Origin: Flavobacterium psychrophilum
Lineage (GTDB): Bacteria > Bacteroidota > Bacteroidia > Flavobacteriales > Flavobacteriaceae
Direction of reading: 5' to 3'
Assembly (NCBI GenBank): GCA_001708385.1
Contig: CP012388.1
Span: 1,798,001-1,862,000 of the forward strand
DNA: 64,000 nucleotides
The position numbers and the translations under genes are program-made. Positions 8,205 through 17,252 of the stretch are shown here, one piece after another (position 1 is the first letter of the stretch; every line of letters starts with the position of its first letter). The notes under the pieces are model-generated. The model worked only from the letters and a program-made list of their open reading frames with translations, had not been told where the DNA came from and ran no database searches.

Positions 8205-9338
8205 TCAGTCCAAATTTATAAAAAACAAGTCGCTTGCAATACCATCGGCTAAAAACTTTCCTTCGCGGGTCGTTTTTATAATACCGTTATCGTTAGTAAG
8301 CAGTCCCTGTGCTATAAATTTAGCCGACTCTTTCATTAAATAATCGCTGAAAAGTTTACCCAATTCGTTGTGTACCCTTTGTACAGATACACCCCAAATG
8401 GTACGCAGCCCGGTCATAACATATTCATTATACCTGTCGGCCGGGGTAAGTTTTTCGGTTTCGGCAGGTAGTGTGTTTTCTTCAATTCCTTTAAGGTACA
8501 GCGCATTATTTGCAATGTTCCAGCTCCGGTGAATACCGTCATAACTATGCGCCGATGGGCCAACACCTACATATTTTTTACCGAGCCAGTAGGCTGTATT
8601 GTTCCGCGAGAAAAAGCCTTCTTTACCAAAGTTAGAAAGCTCATAATGCACAAAGCCATTCGCTTCAAGTGTATCTACCAGTAACAAGAAATGTTCCTGC
8701 GCGGCCTCATCGCTGGGTTGGGCTATAACACCTTTCTTTACGAATTTGTCCAGTGCTGTTTTTGGCTCAACGGTAAGTGCATAACTAGATATATGCGGTA
8801 CACAAAACGACAGTGCTTTGTTTACATTATGCATCCAGCGCTCGTTTGTCATACCCGGAACGCCGTAAATAAGATCTATAGATATATTGTTGAAATATTT
8901 TACCGCTTCAGCAAGACATGCTTCGGCCTCGGTAGCATTATGGGCACGGTTCATCATCTTAAGATCATCTTCAAAAAATGACTGTATACCAATACTCAGA
9001 CGGTTTACCGGACTTTCAGACAGTTGGATTATTCGCTCGGCAGACAGATCATCCGGATTAGCTTCAAGTGTAATTTCGGGACTAGCCGCTACATCATAAT
9101 GGCTGTATACGGCATCTATTAAAAACTGTATTTCGGCATTCGTCAGCACCGACGGGGTTCCTCCTCCAAAATAGATAGTCTCCACCATATCATTAGCAAA
9201 CTCATTTTTGCGCATGGCAATTTCTTTGGCTATTGCCAAAACCATATCGTCTTTCTTTTTCATAGAAGTAGAAAAATGAAAGTCGCAATAGTGGCATGCC
9301 TGCCTGCAAAAAGGTATGTGGATATAAATGCCCGCCAT
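8205..9338 (-). CDS. hemW: Radical SAM protein HemW-type (formerly coproporphyrinogen III oxidase-like)
   Basis: The 377-residue protein starts MAGIYIHIPFCRQACHYC, with the radical SAM motif CxxxCxxC at Cys10, Cys14 and Cys17. It shows the SAM-binding GGGTPS and the family segment VGVGPSAHSY. Length and order match HemW, a heme-binding radical SAM protein linked to heme delivery to respiratory enzymes, rather than true HemN. The heme-site motif HNxxYW of the family reads NNTAYW here, so the histidine is replaced. It lies 21 bases downstream of ruvC in a leftward run. Confidence 0.9.
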   Translation of the reverse strand: MAGIYIHIPFCRQACHYCDFHFSTSMKKKDDMVLAIAKEIAMRKNEFANDMVETIYFGGGTPSVLTNAEIQFLIDAVYSHYDVAASPEITLEANPDDLSAERIIQLSESPVNRLSIGIQSFFEDDLKMMNRAHNATEAEACLAEAVKYFNNISIDLIYGVPGMTNERWMHNVNKALSFCVPHISSYALTVEPKTALDKFVKKGVIAQPSDEAAQEHFLLLVDTLEANGFVHYELSNFGKEGFFSRNNTAYWLGKKYVGVGPSAHSYDGIHRSWNIANNALYLKGIEENTLPAETEKLTPADRYNEYVMTGLRTIWGVSVQRVHNELGKLFSDYLMKESAKFIAQGLLTNDNGIIKTTREGKFLADGIASDLFFINLD

Positions 9339-9359
9339 GATATTGTTAGTAACCGATGC

Positions 9360-9911
9360 CTATTTTATTCTGTTTTCATTCTGCTTTACAAAAGCATCCC
9401 ATCCTGTATAGCTTTTACCGGCTACAATTTTGCCTGAGTTAAAGAAATGGCATACCGCCGCAGCAAGGCCATCTGTACTATCCAGGTTTTTAGGAAGTTC
9501 TTTTAACCCCAATAGCTGTTGCAGCATTTTTGCAACCTGCTCTTTGCTGGCGTTACCATTTCCTGTTATTGCCATTTTTATCTTTTTGGGTTCGTATTCG
9601 GTAATAGGTATCTGGCGCGATAAACCCGCAGCCATAGCCACTCCCTGTGCCCTGCCAAGCTTTAGCATAGACTGTACATTTTTACCAAAAAAAGGCGCTT
9701 CAATAGCGATTTCATCTGGGTGATGGGTTTCTATAAGCTCAATAGTACGCTCAAATATAATCCTGAGTTTTACATAATGATCGTCATACTTGTGCAGCTG
9801 CAACTCGTTAAGCTGCAGGAATTCCATTTTTTTATTAATAACCTTAATAAGGCCAAAACCCATAATGGTTGTACCCGGATCTATCCCTAATATAATACGC
9901 TCGTTTGCCAA
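9360..9911 (-). CDS. ruvC: Holliday junction endonuclease RuvC
   Basis: RuvC resolves Holliday junctions made in recombination, acting with RuvAB. The protein begins NERIILGIDPGTT, with the first catalytic Asp in GIDPGTT; EIAIEAPFF carries the next acidic residue and the C-terminal STDGLAAAVCHFF the last two. I chose the TTG at 9909-9911 as start (183 residues, normal for RuvC). No ATG is available in frame near the N-terminus, and a longer start at 9962 would add about 17 residues without family support. It is divergent from the gene at 9936. Confidence 0.9.
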   Translation of the reverse strand: MANERIILGIDPGTTIMGFGLIKVINKKMEFLQLNELQLHKYDDHYVKLRIIFERTIELIETHHPDEIAIEAPFFGKNVQSMLKLGRAQGVAMAAGLSRQIPITEYEPKKIKMAITGNGNASKEQVAKMLQQLLGLKELPKNLDSTDGLAAAVCHFFNSGKIVAGKSYTGWDAFVKQNENRIK

Positions 9912-9922
9912 TTTTATTTCTT

Positions 9923-9930
9923 TACTTTTG
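9923..9930 (+). promoter_or_regulatory. Candidate -7 element giving a leaderless start at 9936
   Basis: TACTTTTG fits TAnnTTTG and ends five bases before the ATG at 9936. Transcription from it would begin at or next to the start codon. A TTG at 9905-9907 lies 15 bases upstream, shorter than the usual spacing. Confidence 0.5.
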
Positions 9931-9935
9931 CAGCC

Positions 9936-10895
9936 ATGTCTGGTACCCGCAAAGCTAAGCAATTACTCGTTGCCATTATCAAAGTTTTGATAGTGGGCGG
10001 GTCATTTTATTTTATATACGACAGGCTTGCCAATAATGAGCAGCTCGACTGGCAACGCTTTGCCGATACCCTCAATAGGCCGCATGCGTATAGCATTATA
10101 GCGCTTTTGCTATTTCTTACCTTTTTAAACCGATTCCTGGAAATTGTAAAGTGGAAGAACCTGGTATCTGTAGTAAAACCTGTATCTCTTGGCAGATCGG
10201 CTAAAGAAGTACTGGCAGCTGTCACAGTGGCCTTATTTACACCCAATGGCATTGGTGAATATGCAGCAAAAGCTATGTATTACAAAAAGTCGGAAGCAGG
10301 CGAAATTGTTTTCCTTAACCTCATCTGCAACGGCATACAGTTAATAATTGCAGTAGCAGCGGGATTAACCGGTTTGTTCTTTTTCAACTATAATTACCCC
10401 GCAGTGCCTGCCGGTTTAGCTTTAGCGATTCTTGGGGTTATTTTTCTAGTAATTATCATATTGGCATTCGCCCGAAAAATTACTGTAAAAGGATATTCAT
10501 TACAAAAGCTGGGAGAAAAAATAAACGCCATGCCTAAAACAGTACACCGTAAAAATATGGTATTGGCTGTTTTGCGTTACTTAACAATAGTGCACCAGTA
10601 TTATTTATTTTTCTTACTGTTCGATATTCAGTTACCTTATCCAATACTTGTAAGTACTATAGCAGCAACTTATTTTCTGGGGTCATCACTACCAAGTTTT
10701 CAATTCTTAGATTTTGCCGTAAAGGGAAGCGTAGCTGTGTTCTTTTTCGGAATACTGGGCGTAAACGAATGGATCGTGGTTTTCACTGCAACATTAATAT
10801 GGTTGCTTAACACAGTTATTCCGGTAACAATAGGGAGTTATTTTGTATTTACTTTTAAACCTGAAGTCGAAACTGTTACTTCACATCAAGAATAA
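9936..10895 (+). CDS. Lysylphosphatidylglycerol synthase TM-region/flippase-like membrane protein
   Basis: The 319-residue protein has about eight hydrophobic helices. It shows the pattern of the UPF0104/LPG synthase transmembrane family (AglD2-like), including the early FLNRFLEIVKWKNL region and FTPNGIGEYAAKAMYY near residue 105. Members are inner-membrane proteins related to the flippase half of MprF; the lipid substrate is not known here. The catalytic half of MprF is absent, as expected for this family. The C-terminus overlaps the converging lipoprotein gene by 20 bases. Confidence 0.8.
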   Translation: MSGTRKAKQLLVAIIKVLIVGGSFYFIYDRLANNEQLDWQRFADTLNRPHAYSIIALLLFLTFLNRFLEIVKWKNLVSVVKPVSLGRSAKEVLAAVTVALFTPNGIGEYAAKAMYYKKSEAGEIVFLNLICNGIQLIIAVAAGLTGLFFFNYNYPAVPAGLALAILGVIFLVIIILAFARKITVKGYSLQKLGEKINAMPKTVHRKNMVLAVLRYLTIVHQYYLFFLLFDIQLPYPILVSTIAATYFLGSSLPSFQFLDFAVKGSVAVFFFGILGVNEWIVVFTATLIWLLNTVIPVTIGSYFVFTFKPEVETVTSHQE

Positions 10896-11352
10896 CAGGC
10901 AGTATAAATTGCGTAGTTACAGGCACACCTTCTTTTTGCGCCGGTTCAATTTTAGGAAAATCGACAAGCCTTGCTTTGATGATGCTGTCTACCTGAACCC
11001 TATTGTAATTCACGCTGTCTGTAGGGATTTCGGGTTCAAACTTTAAAGTAGCATTAGAAAACACAGTTACTTTTACCTGTATAGTATCCATTTCGGGATA
11101 TAACATGGCAATGGTATCTATATCCAGCTTTTGCTGAATAAGCGCTGCCATAGATGAGAAAAAACATTCTTTTTTCATGTCCTTATCCAGTATAGCATCA
11201 CACTCGGCTATCGAAGGATAACTGCTTACTTCTTTCCAATTGATTTCCTTTAAACGTTTTTGCAGCAACTCTTCCTCATTAGGCACCTGTCCGTCAAAGA
11301 ACCTACAGGAGCTAAAAAATGTAAGGATAAATAATACTGCGATTTTTTTCAT
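10876..11352 (-). CDS. Lipoprotein with TonB C-terminal-like end
   Basis: I chose the ATG at 11352, which gives a 158-residue product beginning with a lipoprotein signal peptide (MKKIAVLFILTFFSSC, Cys16). The frame is open further upstream but has no family-like content there. The C-terminal segment QKEGVPVTTQFILPVIL resembles the end of TonB C-terminal domains of Bacteroidota energy-transducer-like proteins. The N-terminal half is charged and unrecognised. It ends inside the last 20 bases of the converging flippase-like gene. Confidence 0.6.
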   Translation of the reverse strand: MKKIAVLFILTFFSSCRFFDGQVPNEEELLQKRLKEINWKEVSSYPSIAECDAILDKDMKKECFFSSMAALIQQKLDIDTIAMLYPEMDTIQVKVTVFSNATLKFEPEIPTDSVNYNRVQVDSIIKARLVDFPKIEPAQKEGVPVTTQFILPVILDVK

Positions 11353-11404
11353 TAAAGAATTGGATAACAAACGTGTCTTAAACCCCAAAAATAAGGAAAA
11401 TAAG

Positions 11405-11412
11405 TATATTTG
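11405..11412 (+). promoter_or_regulatory. Candidate -7 element for the GT39-like gene
   Basis: TATATTTG fits TAnnTTTG and lies 54 bases before the ATG at 11466. No clear TTG is seen at the -33 position. Confidence 0.4.
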
Positions 11413-11465
11413 GCACATCTTAAAAGAAAAACCAAACCAAACCAAATTATAACTTCCTGACACTA

Positions 11466-13586
11466 ATGGCGCTACTATTGTCTTTTGTAATACTCGGCAT
11501 CTATTTTTTTACCATTTTTAAGTTCTCCGTAGAAATAAGGAGTGCTGTATTTAATGTAAAAACAAAATTATTCTATGCGCCATACGGTGCGGCACTTTTA
11601 CTGCCCGGCTTATTATTGTTTTTTTTACTTAAAGATGAGAAATTTATTTATTTTTGGGACTATTCCGGTTACTGGCACAGGGCAATATCATTCACAAACG
11701 AGTTTTTCGAATCGCCATTTAAGGCATTAAAAGGCGTTTATCAATCGGTAAGGCATGAAGAGTACAACTCTCTCCCTAATGTTCTACTGGCTCCTGCAAA
11801 CCGTTTGCTTGGCCTTAATTTCAATAATTACGTTTTTTCAATATACCTTATATACCTGGTTCCTTTTGCGCTGGTACTATCTTCACTGATCATCAAAATG
11901 CATCCGGAAATCAGCAACAGGCTAAAACTTGCCCTTCCCTTTTTCATACTATGTTTTGCGCCATGTCTGTTACCAATCCGTTACGGATTCCTAGATGCTG
12001 TAGGCCTTGTGTTTATCGCTTTAGTATTATCAACTCTTATCCGAAGCAATTATTTAAGAGAGCGAAAAATAAAGCAATCGGTATTTATCGGGCTAATGTT
12101 ACTACTGCTGATATTCAACCGCAGATGGTATGCCTTCTGGTTTGTAGCTTTTTATGTTTCGGTTTTTGCTGTAAATGTGATTGCAGCTGTTAAATATAAG
12201 GATCGTAAAATTGTAATCAACAGTATTATCAATCTGGGAGTAGCGGGAGTTGTACCTATGGTAATTATGTTAACCCTTTTTTACCCGTATTTTAAAATGA
12301 CGGTATTAAAAGACTATACCGATATTTATTCTGCATACCGCAGTGCCGGGTTTCTGCATCAGGCCAATAACTTTAATCTTTTCTTCGGAATGTTTATCAT
12401 TCTTACAGCCCTAGCCGGATTAGTGCTTTCGTTTAAAAAAGAGAAATCGTTACTGGGCTTCTTCTGTATCAGCTCTGTAATTGTAGTTGTGCTATTTATG
12501 AGGGTTAACGACTTTGGAGGATTACAACATTACTATCTTCTTGTCCCGTTCTTCCTTATATTTTTCCTTCAGGCAGTTATTTATGCATCCCGAAAAAAAT
12601 ATATAGCACCGGCACTTTTTGTCGTCTTATTGATAAACAGCTTTTTTGTTTTTGCCCTGAATCCATACGACGGAAATGCCTATGTGTTTTCTACTATAGA
12701 AGGAAAAGCATTTTCAAGGCCGGACTACGATCAAATTGAACGAATTGCAGATAAAGTTATCGAATTACATAATAAGGGTAACTATGTCTACTGCCTTGCC
12801 AGCGCAGGGGCGCTTAACGAAGACATTATCAAAAACATCAAATTGCCCGACCTTAGCAACCCTGTATTTAAACTACAGCGCACACAGCATCTTGACAAAC
12901 GCGACCGTTTTCCTAACGAATTGTTTTTAGCCGATTATGTTATAACCACTTTACCGGCAGAACTTCACCTTGGTGCAGAAAGCCAAAAAGTTATAGCATA
13001 TTTCAACAATGCGATTATGGAAGGCGACCTCAAACAACATTACGAAAAAGTAGAAGAATACACGCTTCAGAATAACGTTACCGCCTACCTGATGAAAAAA
13101 ACATCATCACTAAACAATGCTGAGATTCAAACGATACATGATTATTTCCGGACTGCGTACCCGGAGTATGAGCAGATGTTTGCCATAAACAGGACTATAC
13201 TTAAAACATCTGGTATTACTGTTGGCAACGGCTATGGCGCTGTATCTTTTGAAAACGAAAACACCCTAAATCTTTGCCCCGGTGCAACCAGGCCAAGCGA
13301 GATAAGCTTTATGTTTGATGAGAACGATACAAACCTAAGTTTTACTGCCACATTTAACAACAAGGAAACTATTGCCAGCGAGTGCAATTCGGCTAAAGAC
13401 GGAGAGGTTAACCTGATAATTAAAGAAAATGGTGCCGTTATAAAAACCTTATACCTTACACACAAAAAGGAAAAGAATATAAACCTTGATGTATCGGGCA
13501 AAAAACAAATTACTATTATAGTAAACAAAGGCAAAAATGAAGACTATTGCGATTGGTTTAAACTAACTAACATTATTATCAAATAA
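11466..13586 (+). CDS. Large integral membrane protein, GT-C/GT39-like glycosyltransferase candidate
   Basis: The 706-residue protein has about 11-12 hydrophobic helices in its first 400 residues and a soluble C-terminal part of about 300 residues, probably periplasmic. An acidic-aromatic loop after the second helix (FWDYSGYWHRA, about residues 60-70) resembles the first extracytoplasmic loop of GT-C glycosyltransferases, where an Asp is catalytic. The last 110 residues look like a beta-sandwich (IIKENGAVIKTLYLTHKK). I infer transfer of a sugar from a polyprenyl-phosphate donor. A DPM synthase at 53350 could supply such a donor. Other membrane roles are possible. Confidence 0.5.
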   Translation: MALLLSFVILGIYFFTIFKFSVEIRSAVFNVKTKLFYAPYGAALLLPGLLLFFLLKDEKFIYFWDYSGYWHRAISFTNEFFESPFKALKGVYQSVRHEEYNSLPNVLLAPANRLLGLNFNNYVFSIYLIYLVPFALVLSSLIIKMHPEISNRLKLALPFFILCFAPCLLPIRYGFLDAVGLVFIALVLSTLIRSNYLRERKIKQSVFIGLMLLLLIFNRRWYAFWFVAFYVSVFAVNVIAAVKYKDRKIVINSIINLGVAGVVPMVIMLTLFYPYFKMTVLKDYTDIYSAYRSAGFLHQANNFNLFFGMFIILTALAGLVLSFKKEKSLLGFFCISSVIVVVLFMRVNDFGGLQHYYLLVPFFLIFFLQAVIYASRKKYIAPALFVVLLINSFFVFALNPYDGNAYVFSTIEGKAFSRPDYDQIERIADKVIELHNKGNYVYCLASAGALNEDIIKNIKLPDLSNPVFKLQRTQHLDKRDRFPNELFLADYVITTLPAELHLGAESQKVIAYFNNAIMEGDLKQHYEKVEEYTLQNNVTAYLMKKTSSLNNAEIQTIHDYFRTAYPEYEQMFAINRTILKTSGITVGNGYGAVSFENENTLNLCPGATRPSEISFMFDENDTNLSFTATFNNKETIASECNSAKDGEVNLIIKENGAVIKTLYLTHKKEKNINLDVSGKKQITIIVNKGKNEDYCDWFKLTNIIIK

Positions 13587-13594
13587 TATATAAC

Positions 13595-13622
13595 CAAAAA
13601 ACAGCCTTACGGCTGTTTTTTT
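13595..13622. terminator. Bidirectional terminator
   Basis: AAAAAACAGCC and GGCTGTTTTTT form an 11-bp stem with loop TTAC. It lies between converging genes and serves both strands. Confidence 0.85.
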
Positions 13623-14204
13623 TTATGTAGTCTGCTTGGTAATCCACTTCCCAACCTCGGGAGCCTTATAGTTTTCCATAAGCAATAATAACTCGTCGAT
13701 ATCGCTGCTAACAATAAGCATATCGCGGTTTATTTCCTTCAGGAAACCATTGTCTACCATATTCTGTATAAAAGCTACCAGAGCGTCGTAAAATCCGTTT
13801 ACGTTTAAAATAGCAATCGGTTTCCTGTGAAGCCCGAGTTGCGCCCAGGTAAGCATCTCAAAAAACTCTTCTAATGTACCAAAACCACCAGGTAAGGCGA
13901 TTACACCATCGCATAAGTCATTCATCTTTGTCTTCCTCTCATGCATAGATTCTACAAGGATAAGTTGCGACAGCCCTGCATGTGCAATTTCTTTTTGCTG
14001 TAAAAAATGCGGCAATACCCCAATAACTTCTCCGTTGCCCTCTAACGCACCATTTGCAACAGCACCCATAAGGCCAACGTTGGCACCACCATACACCAGC
14101 CCAATGCCTTTTAAGGCTAAGGCCCTGCCTAATTGGTATGCTTTTTCTTCGAAGAGGGGATTTGTTCCGAAGCTGGAACCGCAAAACACAGTAACTCGTT
14201 TCAT
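13623..14204 (-). CDS. LOG-family nucleotide phosphoribohydrolase (TIGR00730)
   Basis: The protein (193 residues from the ATG at 14204, MKRVTVFCGSSFGTNP) has the Rossmann-like LOG fold, with GLVYGGANVGLMG (about 35-47) and the signature PGGFGTLEEFFEMLTW (about 100-115). Family enzymes cleave nucleoside 5'-monophosphates to base plus ribose 5-phosphate; in plants and some bacteria this releases cytokinin. In this setting a nucleotide salvage role is more likely. A start three residues upstream (14213) is also possible. Confidence 0.9.
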   Translation of the reverse strand: MKRVTVFCGSSFGTNPLFEEKAYQLGRALALKGIGLVYGGANVGLMGAVANGALEGNGEVIGVLPHFLQQKEIAHAGLSQLILVESMHERKTKMNDLCDGVIALPGGFGTLEEFFEMLTWAQLGLHRKPIAILNVNGFYDALVAFIQNMVDNGFLKEINRDMLIVSSDIDELLLLMENYKAPEVGKWITKQTT

Positions 14205-14392
14205 AATCATCATTTTTTCAATTTATAAATTTACTTCAATAATTCTTACCTGTATGTTATGTGTAGTAATAGAAAGTATAAAATCAAAAAAGCCCTCCAA
14301 TTAAATGGAAAGCTTCTCATCGGTCTAACTACTAAACCTTGTTATGCCCGAAGCATAACGTAAACAACACAACTATCTTAAATATTTTAGGC

Positions 14393-14419
14393 GAAAAAAG
14401 CCCCGCAAATTGCGAGGCT
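14393..14419 (-). terminator. Terminator of tRNA-Asp
   Basis: On the minus strand AGCCTCGCA and TGCGGGGCT pair (one G-T) around ATT, followed by six T. It lies 15 bases after the tRNA 3' end. Confidence 0.8.
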
Positions 14420-14433
14420 GTTTTTTCCTTTAC

Positions 14434-14510
14434 TGGCGGTCTGGACGGGACTCGAACCCGCGACCCCATGCGTGACAGGCATGTATTCTAACCAACTGAA
14501 CTACCAAACC
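14434..14510 (-). tRNA. tRNA-Asp (GTC)
   Basis: The minus strand shows a full 77-base cloverleaf. The acceptor stem GGTTTGG pairs with CCAGACC (one G-T pair), and the 3' CCA is encoded. The anticodon stem CATGC/GCATG encloses the loop CTGTCAC, with anticodon GTC at 14474-14476. The T arm GCGGG-TTCGAGT-CCCGT is intact. The discriminator base is G, as in tRNA-Asp. The gene stands alone. Confidence 0.95.
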
Positions 14511-14632
14511 AGCGTTTCTAATGTCTCACATAATGTGTTATTGTGTGTGTCATTATTACGAGTGCAAATATACGGCAGTTTTCCATATCTGCAAGTGTTT
14601 CGCAAACTTTTTTTTAATTTTTTTTGGCGTTT

Positions 14633-15559
14633 TTAGCCAAACTTTTGTTTCTCAACAAGGTAAGTCGTCAAAATTTTTTCAAATTTTTCATCGACTGAAA
14701 CCGGGACATACTTAATTCGGTACAGCATACAGGTCTCCTCTACTTTTTTAAAGTAGGCATCTACCAATTTTTCATACTCCGATTTTACATTTTCTGCAAA
14801 AAGGTTCACTTCTTCCCCCGATTCAAGGTCAATAAATTTCCTCGGAGCGTTATCAAAATCAAAATTAAACTCGGTTTTCTTGTCCATTACATGAAACAAA
14901 ACCACTTTATGCTTATTATGTTTTAAATGTTGCAGTGCATTAAATAGTGCCTCGTCATTTCCGGGCTGAAACATATCGGTAAATAATATGATCATAGAAC
15001 GGCGGTGCATTTTTTGTGCAATCTGGTGTAAAAAGGTTGTTGTATCGGTAGCCTTGCTTCTGCCCGGCGATTCCAAGACACCTTCAAGTTTATTCAACAG
15101 CATACGATGATGTCTTCCGCTGCCTTTTTCGGGCGCGTAGAACTCATAACTATCAGAATACACACTTAGCCCTACTGCATCGCGCTGGTGCTTTAGCAGC
15201 TCCATTAACACCGCCGATGCCAAAACCGAAAATCCTATCTTGTTTTCATAGAACTGCTGCCCCTGCTTAAGCTTAGGATAATGCATAGATGATGAATTAT
15301 CTACTATTATATGACAGCGCAGGTTGGTTTCTTCCTCATAGCGCTTGGTATACAACCTGTCGGTACGGGCAAAAAGCTTCCAGTCGATATGCCTGGTGCT
15401 TTCTCCCGGATTATATACCTTATGCTCGGCAAACTCTGAAGAGAATCCGTGAAACGGACTCTTATGCATACCCGATATAAAACCTTCCACGATTTGGTTG
15501 GCTAATAATTCGAGATGCGAAAAACTGGATATTTTTTGTAACTGGCCTTCTAACTTCAT
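14633..15559 (-). CDS. DUF58 domain protein (von Willebrand A-like)
   Basis: The ATG at 15559 gives a 308-residue protein starting MKLEGQLQKISSF. It holds the DUF58 signature VYNPGESTRHIDWKLFART (about 50-70) and a vWA-like part with the metal-site motif DNSSSM (about residues 88-93) and later ILFTDMF. DUF58 proteins usually work with a MoxR AAA ATPase in envelope stress or metalloprotein maturation. No moxR lies beside it in this window, so its partner must be elsewhere. The upstream frame extends 9 residues without support. Confidence 0.85.
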   Translation of the reverse strand: MKLEGQLQKISSFSHLELLANQIVEGFISGMHKSPFHGFSSEFAEHKVYNPGESTRHIDWKLFARTDRLYTKRYEEETNLRCHIIVDNSSSMHYPKLKQGQQFYENKIGFSVLASAVLMELLKHQRDAVGLSVYSDSYEFYAPEKGSGRHHRMLLNKLEGVLESPGRSKATDTTTFLHQIAQKMHRRSMIILFTDMFQPGNDEALFNALQHLKHNKHKVVLFHVMDKKTEFNFDFDNAPRKFIDLESGEEVNLFAENVKSEYEKLVDAYFKKVEETCMLYRIKYVPVSVDEKFEKILTTYLVEKQKFG

Positions 15560-15625
15560 AATTTCAAATGTAAGGAATTGACTCAAATTAAACTAATGGA
15601 TTTGCAAGCCCAAATCGGTGTAAAC

Positions 15626-15663
15626 AAAAAAGATCTGCATGGCTTTAACCACACAGATCTTTC
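15626..15663 (-). terminator. Terminator after the Old Yellow Enzyme gene
   Basis: AAAGATCTG and CAGATCTTT form a 9-bp stem around a 16-base loop that can itself pair partly. On the minus strand it is followed by T-rich sequence. Confidence 0.65.
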
Positions 15664-15684
15664 TATAATCGATTTTAGTATCCT

Positions 15685-16746
15685 TTAGTATAACTGTTGA
15701 AGGCTTGCGGTATCAAACGCTTTCAATTCATCAAAACGCTGCAGTTTTACTTTCTGCACCCATTCCGGATCCTGAAGCAATGCACGCCCTATGGCAACCA
15801 TATCAAAATCGCCACGCTCAAAACGGCGAAGCATATCGCTCATCTCGGCAGTTTCAGATCCTCCACCTTTTGTAAACAATTCCATTACATCACTGTTCAG
15901 GCCGACAGACCCTACGGTTATGGTAGGCTGGCCTGTAACTTTTTTAATCCATCCGGCAAGATTAAGGTCGCTGCCTTCAAATTCGTTTTCCCAATACCTT
16001 CTCTGTGATGCATGAAAAATATCAACACCCGCATCAACCAACGGTTTTAGCCATTCTTCCATTTCTGACGGATTATCAACAAGCTTTACAGCATAATCCT
16101 GTTGTTTCCATTGCGAAAGGCGGAAAATAATAACCATATCCGGCCCCACTGCCGCACGCATCGCTTTTACAACATCTACAGCAAAACGGCTTCTTTCTTT
16201 TAATGTTTTACCACCATACTCGTCTGTACGGTTATTGGTGGTCTCCCAGAAAAACTGATCGATAAGGTAACCGTGTGCTCCATGTATCTCAAAAGCATCA
16301 AATCCAAGATTCTTAGCATTAAGGGCAGCATCGGCAAAAGCTTTAATTGTAACTTCTATATCCTGAAGCGTCATTGTATCGGGGCTTTCAAATGGGGCAG
16401 GTGCTTCCCATCCCATTGGTGTATTACCAACATGCCATAACTGAGGCGCAATTTTACCATTGGCAGCGTGAACATCCTGCACTACCTTTTTCCATCCGTT
16501 AAGGGCAGCTTCTCCATGAAAGTCGGGGATATCCTTTTGATTTTTAGCTGATGGGCGATTAATAACTGTACCTTCTGTAATAATAAGGCCAACTTCCGCC
16601 GCTGCTCTACGTGCATAATAATCGGCAACAAGCTGGGTTGGTACGCCGTCGGTAGCAAAAGTACGTGTCATAGGAGCCATTACAAACCTGTTTCTCAGGG
16701 TTAGGCCTTTGTATTGAAAGGGAGCAAAAAGCGATTCGAAATTCAT
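15685..16746 (-). CDS. Old Yellow Enzyme-family flavin oxidoreductase (alkene reductase)
   Basis: From the ATG at 16746 (MNFESLFAPFQYKGL) the protein has 353 residues in a TIM-barrel fold. Family marks are RNRFVMAPMTRTFA near the N-terminus, the substrate-binding histidine pair in FEIHGAHGYLIDQFFW, and the FMN phosphate region MVAIGRALLQDP near the end. It would reduce activated double bonds (enones, quinones, nitro compounds) with NAD(P)H in the cytoplasm. It is divergent from an HxlR-type regulator, a common pairing in which the regulator controls the reductase in response to electrophiles. Confidence 0.9.
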   Translation of the reverse strand: MNFESLFAPFQYKGLTLRNRFVMAPMTRTFATDGVPTQLVADYYARRAAAEVGLIITEGTVINRPSAKNQKDIPDFHGEAALNGWKKVVQDVHAANGKIAPQLWHVGNTPMGWEAPAPFESPDTMTLQDIEVTIKAFADAALNAKNLGFDAFEIHGAHGYLIDQFFWETTNNRTDEYGGKTLKERSRFAVDVVKAMRAAVGPDMVIIFRLSQWKQQDYAVKLVDNPSEMEEWLKPLVDAGVDIFHASQRRYWENEFEGSDLNLAGWIKKVTGQPTITVGSVGLNSDVMELFTKGGGSETAEMSDMLRRFERGDFDMVAIGRALLQDPEWVQKVKLQRFDELKAFDTASLQQLY

Positions 16747-16804
16747 TGTATACATTATTTAATTAGAGACAGCAAAGTGCTATCTGTCTTATTTTATTTT
16801 AGCA

Positions 16805-16835
16805 TTGCAAAGTAAAGCATAATAGTCTACATTTG
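16805..16835 (+). promoter_or_regulatory. Promoter of the HxlR-type regulator
   Basis: TTG at 16805-16807 and TACATTTG at 16828-16835 are separated by 20 bases, which fits the Flavobacterium promoter consensus. The ATG follows at 16879. It lies in the shared divergent region with the Old Yellow Enzyme gene. Confidence 0.65.
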
Positions 16836-16878
16836 TAACTATCAATAGTATATTGTGGTAACCTCCAAGTAACCTGAC

Positions 16879-17250
16879 ATGAAAAACGACGTTTTTAGAT
16901 ATAGCAATTGTCCGATGCACCGGTCTATGGCAATACTCGGCACCAAATGGAAACCGATAGTTATTTATGTTTTAAGGTCACGCACCGCCCGTTTCGGACA
17001 AATACATGCTGCCATAGGATCAATCTCTAAAAAAGTTCTTACTTCTACTTTAAAAGAGCTGGAAGCAGATGGTATCCTATTAAGGAAAGAATTTAAAGAA
17101 CTTCCGCCAAGGGTAGAATACACACTGACCGAAAAAGGAAAAACGCTTTTACCAATAATTATAGAGCTTGCCAAATGGGATAATGAACATTATGAGCACA
17201 ACAAACTGTCTCACCCAAAAGCAACAGAAGCTGCTGTTGCCGATTTATAA
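16879..17250 (+). CDS. HxlR-family winged-helix regulator
   Basis: The 123-residue protein shows the HxlR pattern: an N-terminal Cys-Pro (Cys11), then MAILGTKWKPIVIYVL, the helix-turn-helix (ISKKVLTSTLKELEADGIL, about 53-71), and the wing EYTLTEKGKTLLPII. Several HxlR proteins sense electrophiles or quinones through this N-terminal cysteine. Its divergent neighbour is an Old Yellow Enzyme, so redox-cysteine control of that gene is a reasonable inference. Confidence 0.9.
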   Translation: MKNDVFRYSNCPMHRSMAILGTKWKPIVIYVLRSRTARFGQIHAAIGSISKKVLTSTLKELEADGILLRKEFKELPPRVEYTLTEKGKTLLPIIIELAKWDNEHYEHNKLSHPKATEAAVADL

Positions 17251-17252
17251 TA

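Noticed and set aside
14341..14359. A perfect 7-bp hairpin (GTTATGC-CCGAA-GCATAAC) downstream of tRNA-Asp
   Set aside because: It has no T run, and the tRNA already has its own terminator. There is too little to call a function.
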